DNA of 32,169 nucleotides from a virus. Below are positions 5,125 through 12,998 of this stretch, one piece after another. A program made the translations under genes and the position numbers. How positions within the stretch are numbered: the first letter of the stretch is position 1; every line of letters starts with the position of its first letter. The DNA lies in the IMG/VR virus record IMGVR_UViG_3300009151_005675, positions 1-32,169 of that record; one strand, written 5' to 3'. The notes beneath the pieces are model-generated. The model was not told the origin of the DNA. It saw nothing but the letters and a program-made list of their open reading frames with translations, and made no database searches.

Positions 5125-5177
5125 ATCTGTATATATCTCTATTTCAATACAATGTTTTTATTAGATATGCAATTGAA
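5114..5177 (-). promoter_or_regulatory. hairpin occluding a start codon
   Basis: 5114-5128 and 5163-5177 are perfect 15-base inverted complements with a 34-base loop. The left arm contains the ATG (5124-5122) of the GNAT-like gene. In a read-through message from the upstream Bug gene the start codon would be paired; a message starting inside the loop would leave it free. Confidence 0.65.
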
Positions 5178-5185
5178 AATTTATA

Positions 5186-6103
5186 TCATTGTTTGGCTAC
5201 CACAGGGGTAGCAACACGTTTCCAATGAGCTGCTTGAAAGTCAAACCAGGGCACTAATTCACTATCGGGCATTTGATTATTGGGTATACAGTAGTCCAAG
5301 GCATTAGATTTCTTAACCGATTCGGTTCGCGCAGCTTTGACAAAGATAATACGAATATCTTTAAATTTATCATCAGGAAATTGTTTAGATACAAATAAAC
5401 TTTGCGGAGTATTCATATCCTTTAAAGCTGTTGAAAATCCTTGTGTGTACAGCAGCGGTATATTTTTGATTTGATCTATACCAGTAGTGCCTAATAGATA
5501 AGCCTGTTTACCAAATTTCTTAGAATCTGACCATTGTTCTGCATCGGCTACAAAACCAACAGCAAAATCTGTCGACCCTTGAATAGTGGATGTGACTGCT
5601 TCTGATGTACTCTTAAATGCCAGAATTTCTATGTTAGGAAATTTCTCTGCAATTTGCACCGCCACCAGGTGTGTTGTTCCACCATTGCCACTATGTCCAA
5701 TTGTGAGTGGTTTGTCTTTTGGCACATCATTCCAAGATTTATATTTTCCTGATATAATAACAAACGGAGCCAAACACATGGGCATTAATGCTTTGAATAA
5801 TTGTGGATTATGGCTACCTTCGGGATAGAAAATTGGACGTATAAACAATGCCGAACTATTAGCTAAAATAGTATTTGGATAGGATTCAACAGTTCTAGCT
5901 GCGATAGATCCGCCAGCACCGGGTTTATAGTCTACAATAAAATGATATTTGTTTTGTAATTTATTAGATTCTTCAGCCAACAGGCGGTAAAAATTTGCCG
6001 CCTGATCGCTTGCTGTCCAACTATACAGAATTGTAACTGTTTCTGCTGCAATGGTTGGCAAACTAAATGCGGCCAACAATATTATGGCAATAATTTTTTT
6101 CAT
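5186..6103 (-). CDS. Bug/TctC-family periplasmic solute-binding protein
   Basis: 305 residues with a Sec signal peptide (MKKIIAIILL core, cleavage near residue 20). The mature protein has the family layout: an N-terminal strand, VDYKPGAGGSIAAR near residues 57-70 (the signature loop contacting the ligand carboxylate), TIGHSGNGGTTH around residues 133-144 as the second ligand loop, and the second lobe. The usual length is about 320. These are binding subunits of tripartite tricarboxylate transporters and capture organic acids such as citrate or succinate in the periplasm. No TctA/TctB membrane genes are present here, so it would have to use host permeases. A second, divergent member lies at 9515. 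Confidence 0.82.
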   Translation of the reverse strand: MKKIIAIILLAAFSLPTIAAETVTILYSWTASDQAANFYRLLAEESNKLQNKYHFIVDYKPGAGGSIAARTVESYPNTILANSSALFIRPIFYPEGSHNPQLFKALMPMCLAPFVIISGKYKSWNDVPKDKPLTIGHSGNGGTTHLVAVQIAEKFPNIEILAFKSTSEAVTSTIQGSTDFAVGFVADAEQWSDSKKFGKQAYLLGTTGIDQIKNIPLLYTQGFSTALKDMNTPQSLFVSKQFPDDKFKDIRIIFVKAARTESVKKSNALDYCIPNNQMPDSELVPWFDFQAAHWKRVATPVVAKQ

Positions 6104-6312
6104 GTTGAAATCTCCTAGTTAGTAGTAGTTGGCTGGCAGAAGGATTCTGCTACGGTTGGCGTGCTTGACATAATATGCAAGTAAATGGATTATTATCCAA
6201 TGCGTCATTTTATACCGACGTTAACTGAATGTTAGCGTTGCATTAATATTTATTACGACAGATAGATATACTAAAATAATTAGATTGCGGTTAAACAACC
6301 TAATTATTTAAT
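6104..6312. other. 209-base intergenic stretch
   Basis: No ORF is supported. On the minus strand it starts with weak hairpins CCTAA...TTAGG and GGTTGTTTAACC just below the TRAP C-terminal gene, which may end that transcript. GCAGAA-TCC-TTCTGC lies closer to the Bug gene, whose ribosome site is GGAG. I see no consensus promoter. Confidence 0.4.
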
Positions 6313-6798
6313 TTAGGATTTTTTAATTTTATCAATTAGTCCCGGAGTAAACGTTGGGCCAAACTTGTCGTACACTATCTTAGTCTTTTGTTTCCAATCA
6401 TTTATTTCGTTAATGGTTGGCTCAATCACATCAATACCATCGTCTATAAGTTGTTGCTTAGCCAATTGCCCATCTTTAATTGTTACTTCCCGTTCACGAC
6501 GTCCGGCTTTGATAGCCGCATCCTTGATCACTGCTTGAACTTCGGGACTAAGTGTTTTCCAAAAATCATCACGCATAATCATAGTTGTTAGAAATAAACT
6601 GTGTTTGCTGTCAATCACTGTTTTGCTGACTGAATTTTGGCCTAACGGATAAATCCGACTGTACACAGTCTCCCCACCTTCACAGTCACCTTCAATGATA
6701 TGAGCCCGGGTATCCTCTGTTTCACAAACAAATACCTCGGCACCCAACACTCTGAATGTTTCTTGAGCTACAGGATTGCGATTAGTTCTTATCTTCAT
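6313..6798 (-). CDS. TRAP solute-binding protein, C-terminal half
   Basis: 161 residues. It begins MKIRTNRN, corresponding to the 'GxKxR' segment in the middle of DctP-type proteins whose Arg binds the substrate carboxylate. VLGAEVFVCET and the C-terminal helices follow, ending near residue 160 as expected for lobe 2. It lacks the first half, which is the gene directly upstream. The ATG overlaps the upstream TGA as AAATGA. Joined across this point, the two products give one colinear DctP protein of about 318 residues. Either a single base was lost from AAAATG (real or a sequencing error), or the two halves are made separately by translational coupling. Confidence 0.75.
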   Translation of the reverse strand: MKIRTNRNPVAQETFRVLGAEVFVCETEDTRAHIIEGDCEGGETVYSRIYPLGQNSVSKTVIDSKHSLFLTTMIMRDDFWKTLSPEVQAVIKDAAIKAGRREREVTIKDGQLAKQQLIDDGIDVIEPTINEINDWKQKTKIVYDKFGPTFTPGLIDKIKKS

Positions 6799-7268
6799 TT
6801 GCTACCTAGCTCTTTAAGAGTACTAATTTTCTTATTGGCAATAATATTACGAAAGCCACCCGAGTATGTAAATGCCATACCACGTACATTAGATTTTTTC
6901 GTAATTTTTTCCAATAAAGACTCTCCAACTTCGCCTTCTAATACACGAGTTGCATGGGCATGATCTTCAAAAATAAATGGCATTTCAAGTGCTAACATAT
7001 CATGTTCAATTTCTTCGGCCAACCATGTAGTATACATTTGACTCATTTCAATTTTTCCCTGCTCCATCAGATCTAATAGATCATGTTTAGTAACTATCAC
7101 TCCGTCATTGTACTTCATGCTGTATTCGCCAAGTGTCATGACTTCTACTTCGATTTTTTCTGCTGACTGTGCTGCATTAACAAACTCTTGAAAATCTTTA
7201 GCGGCGCGTACAAACAAGCTAAGTGGTTCGTGTGCAATCACCCAGCGTATTTTAGTAGTTTTGCTCAT
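6795..7268 (-). CDS. TRAP solute-binding protein, N-terminal half, no signal peptide
   Basis: 157 residues. KIRWVIAHEP at residues 6-15 matches the first strand of the mature DctP fold, EMPFIFEDHAHATRVLEGEVG near residues 94-114 the conserved PF and 'vl.g..G' region, and GGFRNI near residue 136 the conserved 'G.R' loop. DctP proteins capture C4-dicarboxylates and other organic acids for TRAP transporters. An in-frame TAA lies directly before the ATG, so no signal peptide can precede it; the protein would stay in the cytoplasm unless exported otherwise. Ribosome site GGAG. The frame stops at the hinge between lobes and continues in the overlapping gene below. Confidence 0.75.
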   Translation of the reverse strand: MSKTTKIRWVIAHEPLSLFVRAAKDFQEFVNAAQSAEKIEVEVMTLGEYSMKYNDGVIVTKHDLLDLMEQGKIEMSQMYTTWLAEEIEHDMLALEMPFIFEDHAHATRVLEGEVGESLLEKITKKSNVRGMAFTYSGGFRNIIANKKISTLKELGSK

Positions 7269-7421
7269 TTAATTAACTCCAATAAAGTGTTTGGTGCTCG
7301 CAGAGTATTACTCTACCACGGACGGCGTTCCAGCGTATCACACTGGTAAAAGGATAAACTATCCAAAGCGTCTTTATTCCGGCGTCGACCCTTGTCGGCG
7401 CTGCTTGTTATTTAGTCATAT

Positions 7422-8606
7422 TTAGAATCTAAAATGTAGATTAGTACCGGGATCTTCAAAGCTAGCCTCACCAAGATAATAAAATGGTGAAATAAACGCT
7501 ACAAATCCAACTGGATTACCCATTTCCTTGTTAAAATATTTATTGTCAATATTACCTACTAGGTATTTTAATCCTGCTTGCCATGCATTCCACGCATACG
7601 TTTCTTTAAAGTTTTGATAAAACCAATTATCCATCTCGTTATAGAAACTATTGGTAGGTTTACTAGTTTGAAATAATGTCATATCATAATCAGGAAAGAT
7701 TAGCGGTTTAATCAAATGCTCAAATGAAGTACGTTGAGCAAAACTATAATTTGGCCAACGTGTTAGATGTTGCAAATGCTGATTGCTGGGAAGCATAAAC
7801 CATTTGGTAACCATATGTGCCTGTTTAGCTAATAATTTAGGCATATCTGGAGTCCAGAAAAAGTATTCGTTTACTACATTAGTATAATTGTCAAGATTGG
7901 GATTAGCACAATTGGCTTGCACATCCATAAAATACAAATACCATTTTTTGTCTTTAATACAGATTTTAGGTTTGTCAATTCCCCAAAGTATACAAGTTGA
8001 TTTGCCACGATCTAGAAATAACTTGTGCTCGTCTACCGCTGCCACTGTATGTTTGAATAAGTGTCCAGGTTGAAAATAATCACGTGTTTGATAAACCCAT
8101 GATTCATCATGCCTGCTCTTGAGCATATTTTCTGTATAGTCATGAAATGTAATTTTTGTTCTGGGATGATGAGTTGCGACCCAGTCCAACAACGGTTTTG
8201 CTGCATATCTATATTCACTTAATGTATTTTCCGGCTTGGTATTAAATGGATCATCGGATACATTTTTTTCGCCTAACTTTGGATATCGAAAAACTATTTC
8301 GTCAAGATGTATATTATTTTTTAAAAAAGCATACATGGTGGTGGTGGAATCGCCGCCACCAGAAAACTCTAATCGTATATAATCATATTTGTCACGCAGT
8401 TGTTGCGCCCGTAGCTTATATAAGGTGCGTAAATCTTCTGACGGCTCGATCGTCCAATTGATATCACCAAATATATCATGGTTGAAATGCCAAGTAGGAA
8501 ATTGATTTGTATTTGTTGCGTCTATTAATGCCTCTGGCTTGCTGAAGAATTGTTTTGTACCGACGGTATAATACCCTAAACTTGGATTCTTTTCTAAATG
8601 TATCAT
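7422..8606 (-). CDS. PP-loop ATPase of unknown role
   Basis: 394 residues. The motif LEFSGGGDSTT at residues 79-89 is the PP-loop (SGGxDS) of N-type ATP pyrophosphatases, which adenylate a substrate before amidation, thiolation or a similar reaction (asparagine synthetase, QueC, TilS, PAPS reductase). The 78 residues before it are an extra domain. The C-terminal 280 residues are rich in Trp, Tyr and His and match no family I recognise. QueC is unlikely: it is about 230 residues and has a C-terminal zinc-Cys cluster not seen here. The gene stands alone between gene-poor stretches. Its substrate may be a tRNA, DNA base or small molecule. Confidence 0.65.
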   Translation of the reverse strand: MIHLEKNPSLGYYTVGTKQFFSKPEALIDATNTNQFPTWHFNHDIFGDINWTIEPSEDLRTLYKLRAQQLRDKYDYIRLEFSGGGDSTTTMYAFLKNNIHLDEIVFRYPKLGEKNVSDDPFNTKPENTLSEYRYAAKPLLDWVATHHPRTKITFHDYTENMLKSRHDESWVYQTRDYFQPGHLFKHTVAAVDEHKLFLDRGKSTCILWGIDKPKICIKDKKWYLYFMDVQANCANPNLDNYTNVVNEYFFWTPDMPKLLAKQAHMVTKWFMLPSNQHLQHLTRWPNYSFAQRTSFEHLIKPLIFPDYDMTLFQTSKPTNSFYNEMDNWFYQNFKETYAWNAWQAGLKYLVGNIDNKYFNKEMGNPVGFVAFISPFYYLGEASFEDPGTNLHFRF

Positions 8607-8689
8607 TATTGTTTCGGCATAAAGTATAACAAACTAAAAATAATTGTTCTCATCGTAATCCTATATTGAATTAATAATTACTTATATAC

Positions 8690-9418
8690 TTAAAGTTTCA
8701 GATATGAAAAATACAATCGATCATTGGCATCACGTTTGAACTCTAATAGCTTGAGTTTATACTTCTCAGCAAACTCTACAGCAATCTCAAACGTCCAAGG
8801 AAACACATCCACATACGGCCCGGTCTTGTGTGTAATTCCAGGATTGGCTCGCAAATAAAATTTTCCGCCAACCGCTAACAAGTCTACACAATGAGCAAAC
8901 CGCTGTTCGATGTCGTCCCTGCTGTTGAAATTAATAGATCCCAATGCCAGTATATGATCATGACTGCCGGGTTTAATCTTATAGTCAAGAATATCAACTT
9001 GGTAATCAGCACAGTTATTGTACGGATCTATCCCTATTAGATTTGGTATACGCCCTTTGAATGGATGATATCCACATCCCACATCCAATACTGACTTAGG
9101 TTCTTCTTTTGTAATTGCCTCAGCCAACGACCACCCGGTATAATCATAGTCATTGGTTTTAGGTTTCCATATCTCACTAAAAAATCTCAGTATGTAACGT
9201 TCTGACAGATCGGCAACAACTTGTTCTAATGTTCCTATATATTCGCAAGGCAATGCTAGTTCAGCTTCCACAGCATCTTTAAACTTGCGATAGCGAGCTG
9301 GTGTCCAGGGCAAGTCTTGTAACAAGGTATCTGGTTTAAAAGAAATTCCATAATATTTGGGCAAATTAAATGCTTCTTGCAGATTTTTACGGATTAGGTT
9401 AAAAATTTTAGTATTCAT
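8690..9418 (-). CDS. class I SAM-dependent methyltransferase with extra N-terminal domain
   Basis: 242 residues. SVLDVGCGYHPF at residues 109-120 is the SAM-binding motif I, IGIDPY around 128-133 is motif II with an acidic residue for the ribose, and ALGSINF near residue 160 fits motif IV. The last part has the strands of the Rossmann fold. Residues 1-55 look like a small helical carrier-like domain (PDTLLQDLPWTPARYRKF resembles acyl-carrier helices) but lack the Ser for phosphopantetheine. The target is unknown: neighbours suggest a sugar, small molecule or protein. It is divergent to the plus-strand Bug gene. Confidence 0.7.
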   Translation of the reverse strand: MNTKIFNLIRKNLQEAFNLPKYYGISFKPDTLLQDLPWTPARYRKFKDAVEAELALPCEYIGTLEQVVADLSERYILRFFSEIWKPKTNDYDYTGWSLAEAITKEEPKSVLDVGCGYHPFKGRIPNLIGIDPYNNCADYQVDILDYKIKPGSHDHILALGSINFNSRDDIEQRFAHCVDLLAVGGKFYLRANPGITHKTGPYVDVFPWTFEIAVEFAEKYKLKLLEFKRDANDRLYFSYLKL

Positions 9419-9514
9419 ATAGATTTTTCCATTGTTTAATAAATAACTTTATAGAAACATAAAAAATTACTTTGATTTTTGTTTTTTCTATAGTTATTTA
9501 CACAAAGGACAAAC

Positions 9515-10468
9515 ATGAAGAAATTATTATTATCTATTCTCTTACTGCCAAGTTTAGCCATGGCATGGCAACCCACACGACCTGTCACAGTTATCTTTCC
9601 AAATGGGCCAGGTGCAGGCAACGAAATTAGTTTTAGATTTGTGGCAAGTATTGTAGAAAAGAAAACCAATGCTACATTTGCATCAGAATATAGGCCTGGT
9701 GCAGATGGCAATATTGCCATGAATCACTTCGCCACAGTACCTGCAGATGGCTACACTATTGCAGTGCCAGCTTGTCAGAGTAACTGGGTTACAGCAGATA
9801 TCTGGTATAGTAATATGCTAAAATATGATGTTAACAGCTTTGAACCGGTGGCCAATATTGCACGTAGTCCATTGGCATTTTGGGCTAATACAAAAAGCAA
9901 CATCAATACTCCAAAAGAATTAGCAGATGCAATCAAGAACAGCACACGTCCGATTGCTATTGCCATCGGCGGCGGCGGACATAGATTGGCTGCGGAGTAC
10001 TTAACAGAAAGTTTAGGAGTGCCCGGCAGCAGAATAGAAGCAGTGATGTATAAAGGCCCAGCACAAGCATTACTGGATGTTATGGGTGGACATGTTGAAT
10101 TTGGTGTAACACCGGTGGCTGTGGGCTGGCCGCATGTGCAAACTAGTAAATTAAAATTAATTGGTATTGCTAACGAATATCCGCTTAAAGGCTTAGAAAA
10201 AGCACAATTGATGAAAACAGTTGCACCCGGACTGTTTATACATGGATGCTGGAACATTGTGTTACCCAAAGGTACTCCGGCCGACGTGCAAGCTTGGTAT
10301 CATGAACAGTTTGTGCCAGCTATACGCAGCAGTGAAGCTGCAGAAAAGTTTGCTGAAAATATGATGTTTATTACTCCGGCCGAGCACACACCCGAGGGTG
10401 TTAGAACAAGCATGGCACAGCTACGCAAGGTATGGCAACCTATTGCTAAAAAGGTCAAACCAGAATGA
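9515..10468 (+). CDS. Bug/TctC-family solute-binding protein (plus strand)
   Basis: 317 residues, ribosome site AAAGGAC. Signal peptide of about 17 residues (MKKLLLSILLL core, ending AMA). RPVTVIFPNGPGAG near residues 22-35 is the first ligand loop, SEYRPGADGNIAM near residues 57-69 the family signature, DGYTI near residue 77, and IAIGGGGHRLAAEY near residues 150-163 the second ligand loop; lobe 2 ends normally. Length is typical. It is closer to chromosomal family members than the 5186 copy. It is the first gene of a plus-strand block, overlapping the next gene by ATGA. No transporter membrane subunits are nearby. Confidence 0.85.
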   Translation: MKKLLLSILLLPSLAMAWQPTRPVTVIFPNGPGAGNEISFRFVASIVEKKTNATFASEYRPGADGNIAMNHFATVPADGYTIAVPACQSNWVTADIWYSNMLKYDVNSFEPVANIARSPLAFWANTKSNINTPKELADAIKNSTRPIAIAIGGGGHRLAAEYLTESLGVPGSRIEAVMYKGPAQALLDVMGGHVEFGVTPVAVGWPHVQTSKLKLIGIANEYPLKGLEKAQLMKTVAPGLFIHGCWNIVLPKGTPADVQAWYHEQFVPAIRSSEAAEKFAENMMFITPAEHTPEGVRTSMAQLRKVWQPIAKKVKPE

Positions 10469-11085
10469 AATACATCTTTGTAAGTGGTGCACCCGGTTCT
10501 AAATGGAGCAGTGTTGTAAAGAATATCTACTATAGCCCAGACATCGATAGTTCTGACTATTCAGAAGAAAGAACTTATTGGCATGATGCATCCGGCATAT
10601 ATGATCTCATGCATCTGGGTGTTTATTGGGGACCTGCAATGGAGTTTGGTGATTGGTTTGAACAATTAGATCAGCATACCAAAGAAGAAAACGAAGCAGA
10701 ATTTGATCTCCCATTCAATGGTACAGGAGTTCGTATCATTAAAAGTCATGTATTTGGTTACCATATAGATTATATCAAACGTACCTGGCCGGACTGTCCT
10801 ATTGTTATAATAGATAGGTCCGATGATGCTTGCCTCGGTTGGTGGGTCAAGTGTGGTGAGTTCAAGATAACGTATCCACTATATAGGGATTATTATAAAA
10901 ATCTACGTGAGATGACAGCAGCTATCGCACGAGAAAATGCCGGCAACCGTCAAGCTGTCAGCGAGCATCCAGGAGTAATTCCGGAGACTAATCGCATGCT
11001 GTGCAGGATATTGGATATTGCACAACCATCAAAAGAATATTATCAAAATTATATCACCTCAGACATAAAGGTAACAGTGCTATGA
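10465..11085 (+). CDS. P-loop / sulfotransferase-like phage protein
   Basis: 206 residues. YIFVSGAPGSKWSSV at residues 3-17 is a modified P-loop in the place where sulfotransferases bind the phosphosulfate of PAPS, and IVIIDRSDDACLGWW near residues 112-126 matches the second conserved strand with an Arg-Ser pair as in the 3'-phosphate-binding motif. The middle region (residues 40-80) is acidic. Similar proteins without assigned function are common in marine T4-type phages. Start ATG overlaps the stop of the Bug gene; its own stop overlaps the next ATG, so the three genes are translationally coupled. Sulfotransferase activity is inference. Confidence 0.5.
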   Translation: MKYIFVSGAPGSKWSSVVKNIYYSPDIDSSDYSEERTYWHDASGIYDLMHLGVYWGPAMEFGDWFEQLDQHTKEENEAEFDLPFNGTGVRIIKSHVFGYHIDYIKRTWPDCPIVIIDRSDDACLGWWVKCGEFKITYPLYRDYYKNLREMTAAIARENAGNRQAVSEHPGVIPETNRMLCRILDIAQPSKEYYQNYITSDIKVTVL

Positions 11086-11756
11086 ACAGCAGTTGGGATA
11101 CCACACAACACCGCAGCAAATATCATTTTAATCCACGCATACAGGATCCATTGTATGATACGGTGATACAGCTAGGTAGTTTTGTACCATGTTGGCAGGA
11201 CGAACTTGATAAAATAATATCTGGATCCAAGAGTGCCACATGGCGCACACGTAATGAACCTGGCAAGAGCAGACCAGAAAGTGATTTGGCTGCAGAAGAA
11301 TTTGATCTTGAGCGTGAAGGTTACGGAAAAGATTATACAATCACAAATTTAAACTGGAAAATACCACCTATACTACAACGGGTATCAGATCTGTTTGCAG
11401 TTGCTGATTGCATGACTCGTATACATGTACAGATGCCCGGGCAAGTATGGAATCTACACCTAGATAAGTTAGAAAAATGGAATCCAGATAATCCAGAGTT
11501 GGTATCAAGATATCAAATACAACTGACAGATTGGGAGCCAGGGCATTTTTGGAGTTATGGTAATTACATTCACAGTGGATGGAGAGCCGGAGATGTTACC
11601 ACATTTGATTGGAAGAATGTTCCTCACAGCACTGCCAATGCAGGGCATGGACCAAGAGTTACTTTGCAAGTCACCGGAATTGAAACAGAACAGACGCAGG
11701 CATTTTTGTTTAAGTTGTCGGACAACAATCCATTTGATTTACAGTCAATAGTGTAG
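11082..11756 (+). CDS. Fe(II)/2-oxoglutarate dioxygenase-like protein, copy 1
   Basis: 224 residues, start chosen at ATG 11082, which overlaps the previous stop (ATGA); an upstream in-frame ATG inside the previous gene is less likely. NLHLDKL gives the metal-binding H126-x-D128, VPHSTANAG gives the distal H182, and PRVTLQVTG gives R192 for 2-oxoglutarate. This order and spacing are those of a double-stranded beta-helix oxygenase, close to aspartyl/asparaginyl beta-hydroxylase or phytanoyl-type enzymes. The N-terminal 90 residues are helical and specific to this pair. The second copy follows after 61 bases. Substrate unknown: a sugar, lipid, nucleotide or protein. Confidence 0.65.
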   Translation: MNSSWDTTQHRSKYHFNPRIQDPLYDTVIQLGSFVPCWQDELDKIISGSKSATWRTRNEPGKSRPESDLAAEEFDLEREGYGKDYTITNLNWKIPPILQRVSDLFAVADCMTRIHVQMPGQVWNLHLDKLEKWNPDNPELVSRYQIQLTDWEPGHFWSYGNYIHSGWRAGDVTTFDWKNVPHSTANAGHGPRVTLQVTGIETEQTQAFLFKLSDNNPFDLQSIV

Positions 11757-11781
11757 TAATAACTTACTTTCTAAACATTGC

Positions 11782-11787
11782 TATAAT
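11782..11787 (+). promoter_or_regulatory. extended -10 promoter before copy 2
   Basis: TGCTATAAT on the plus strand with no good -35 box. The TGC-TATAAT form is the same as in the minus-strand promoters at 3820 and 4656. The transcript would start about 24 bases before the ATG at 11818. Confidence 0.45.
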
Positions 11788-11817
11788 CTAACACTTTCGT
11801 GTAAACATAAATAAACT

Positions 11818-12618
11818 ATGAAGAAGAACAAAGATCGTATTATTACATCTCATATTGATGGGACAATGACTCCCGATGAAAAAAAAGCGACGCTTGTTCT
11901 TCAAGAACAAGCGAACAACAACTGGGACACTACACGACGACGTAGCAAATATCATTTTGATCCATACATGCAGGATCCATTATATGATACTGTAATACAA
12001 TTAGGTAGTATTGTGCCGTGTTGGCAAGATAATTTAGAGCAAATAATTTTAGAATCAAAGCGTGTGACCTGGCAGCAATTGGCTCACTGGCGTACACGCA
12101 ATGAACCAGGCAAGAGTAAATCAAAAAAAGATTTGGCTGCAGAAGAACATATCACGGGCCGTGATGAAACACTTTATCCAACAAATCTAAGCTGGAAAAT
12201 ACCACCTATATTACAATATGTATCGGATTTGTTTGCAGTCGATGATTGCATGGCTCGTATACATGTGCAGATGCCCAGCCAGGTGTTTAATATGCACATA
12301 GATCAGCTGTACTCTTGGAACATCACTAATCCAGATTCCATATCAAGATTTCAAATAGCACTCACAGATTGGGAGCCAGGGCATTTTTGTAGTTACGGTA
12401 ATTACCTTTACACCGGGTGGAGAGCCGGAGATGTTACCATATTTGATTGGCAAAATGTCCCGCACAGCACAGCCAATGCAGGGCGTAGTCCGCGAGTTAC
12501 GTTGCAAATTACCGGAATCGAAACAGAACAGACACGGGAATTTTTACGAAAATTAAAGAATAGCAAGCCATTTGTCAATTGGATTAGTAAGCCATATGTT
12601 GACTGGAGATCTATTTAA
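11818..12618 (+). CDS. Fe(II)/2-oxoglutarate dioxygenase-like protein, copy 2
   Basis: 266 residues. From about residue 35 it is a clear paralogue of copy 1 (SKYHF, DPLYDTVIQLGS, WRTRNEPGKS, SWKIPPILQ, DWEPGHF, VPHSTANAG). The metal and cosubstrate residues are kept: H160-x-D162, H216 and R226. It has an extra N-terminal 30 residues, a small insertion near residue 87 and a longer C-terminus. No Shine-Dalgarno is seen before the ATG. The retention of all catalytic positions in both copies suggests both are active, probably on different substrates. It converges on the tmRNA gene, and the 12633-12654 hairpin separates them. Confidence 0.65.
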   Translation: MKKNKDRIITSHIDGTMTPDEKKATLVLQEQANNNWDTTRRRSKYHFDPYMQDPLYDTVIQLGSIVPCWQDNLEQIILESKRVTWQQLAHWRTRNEPGKSKSKKDLAAEEHITGRDETLYPTNLSWKIPPILQYVSDLFAVDDCMARIHVQMPSQVFNMHIDQLYSWNITNPDSISRFQIALTDWEPGHFCSYGNYLYTGWRAGDVTIFDWQNVPHSTANAGRSPRVTLQITGIETEQTREFLRKLKNSKPFVNWISKPYVDWRSI

Positions 12619-12626
12619 TTTACAGT

Positions 12627-12654
12627 TAAAATAATAGGGACCGAAGTCCCTATT
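12627..12654 (-). terminator. UUCG-tetraloop terminator of tmRNA
   Basis: Minus strand AATAGGGAC-TTCG-GTCCCTATT followed by ATTTTAA. A 9-bp stem with the very stable UUCG loop, just below the tmRNA coding piece. On the plus strand the same hairpin has a CGAA loop and no U-run, so it may weakly end the oxygenase transcript too. Confidence 0.75.
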
Positions 12655-12659
12655 AGGTA

Positions 12660-12985
12660 GTTGAGTAACAAGGCCTTTCCTGCCCCGGCTGGGCTGTTTT
12701 TTAGGCAGCTACAGCAAATAACTCATCGTTTGCAGTTATAGTGTTTTGCTTCTACGACTGAGTGACCCCAATCCTACGGCTTCTGCTTTGCCGATCCTCC
12801 AGTAGCTCTTTAGCGCCAATCGATTCTAATTATGGCCCAACAAAACATACTGTGTGTTCGATACAATTCGACTCTTAACACTTTCGTGCCAATATGCTTT
12901 GGTGGACCATTCGGGAGTTGCACCCGAGTCTTGCTCGCTATACTTCTACCTTCAACGAATTTCTCTTCATACAGCAATAACTTAC
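12660..12985 (-). ncRNA. ssrA: circularly permuted (two-piece) tmRNA
   Basis: Minus strand, permuted order. First the acceptor piece: T-stem TCGGG/CCCGA with loop TGCAACT (12927-12911), 3' acceptor strand ATGGTCC, discriminator A and encoded CCA ending at 12900. Then a spacer of about 61 bases (12899-12839). Then the coding piece, opening with 5' acceptor strand GGGCCAT (12838-12832), which pairs with ATGGTCC, followed by D-like AGAATCGATTGG, a P2 strand CGCTA (12815-12811) matching TAGCG (12940-12936) in the acceptor piece, a CGGC/GCCG pseudoknot stem, and the tag ORF at 12733-12701. The order is that of tmRNAs of alphaproteobacteria and some betaproteobacteria. tmRNA rescues stalled ribosomes with SmpB. 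Outer ends are approximate; the 3' end is probably near 12664. Confidence 0.85.
12701..12733 (-). other. tmRNA tag reading frame
   Basis: Codons GCA AAC GAT GAG TTA TTT GCT GTA GCT GCC TAA give ANDELFAVAA, the classic proteolysis tag pattern (AND start, hydrophobic-AA end) recognised by ClpXP. The end FAVAA resembles the Caulobacter tag. The resume codon is GCA at 12733-12731. Confidence 0.88.
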
Positions 12986-12998
12986 TTTCTATTTATTA

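Noticed and set aside
7290-7401. tRNA remnant or terminator before the TRAP gene
   Set aside because: The tail ends like CCA and a GCGTCGAC/GTCGGCGC hairpin is present, but no T-arm, anticodon arm or U-run fits.
7422-8606. PP-loop protein as the missing QueC
   Set aside because: Length 394 with a different domain order and no C-terminal zinc Cys cluster; QueC is about 230 residues.
11806-11813. CATAAATA as a late promoter before dioxygenase copy 2
   Set aside because: It lies only 5 bases before the ATG, so transcription would begin inside the gene.
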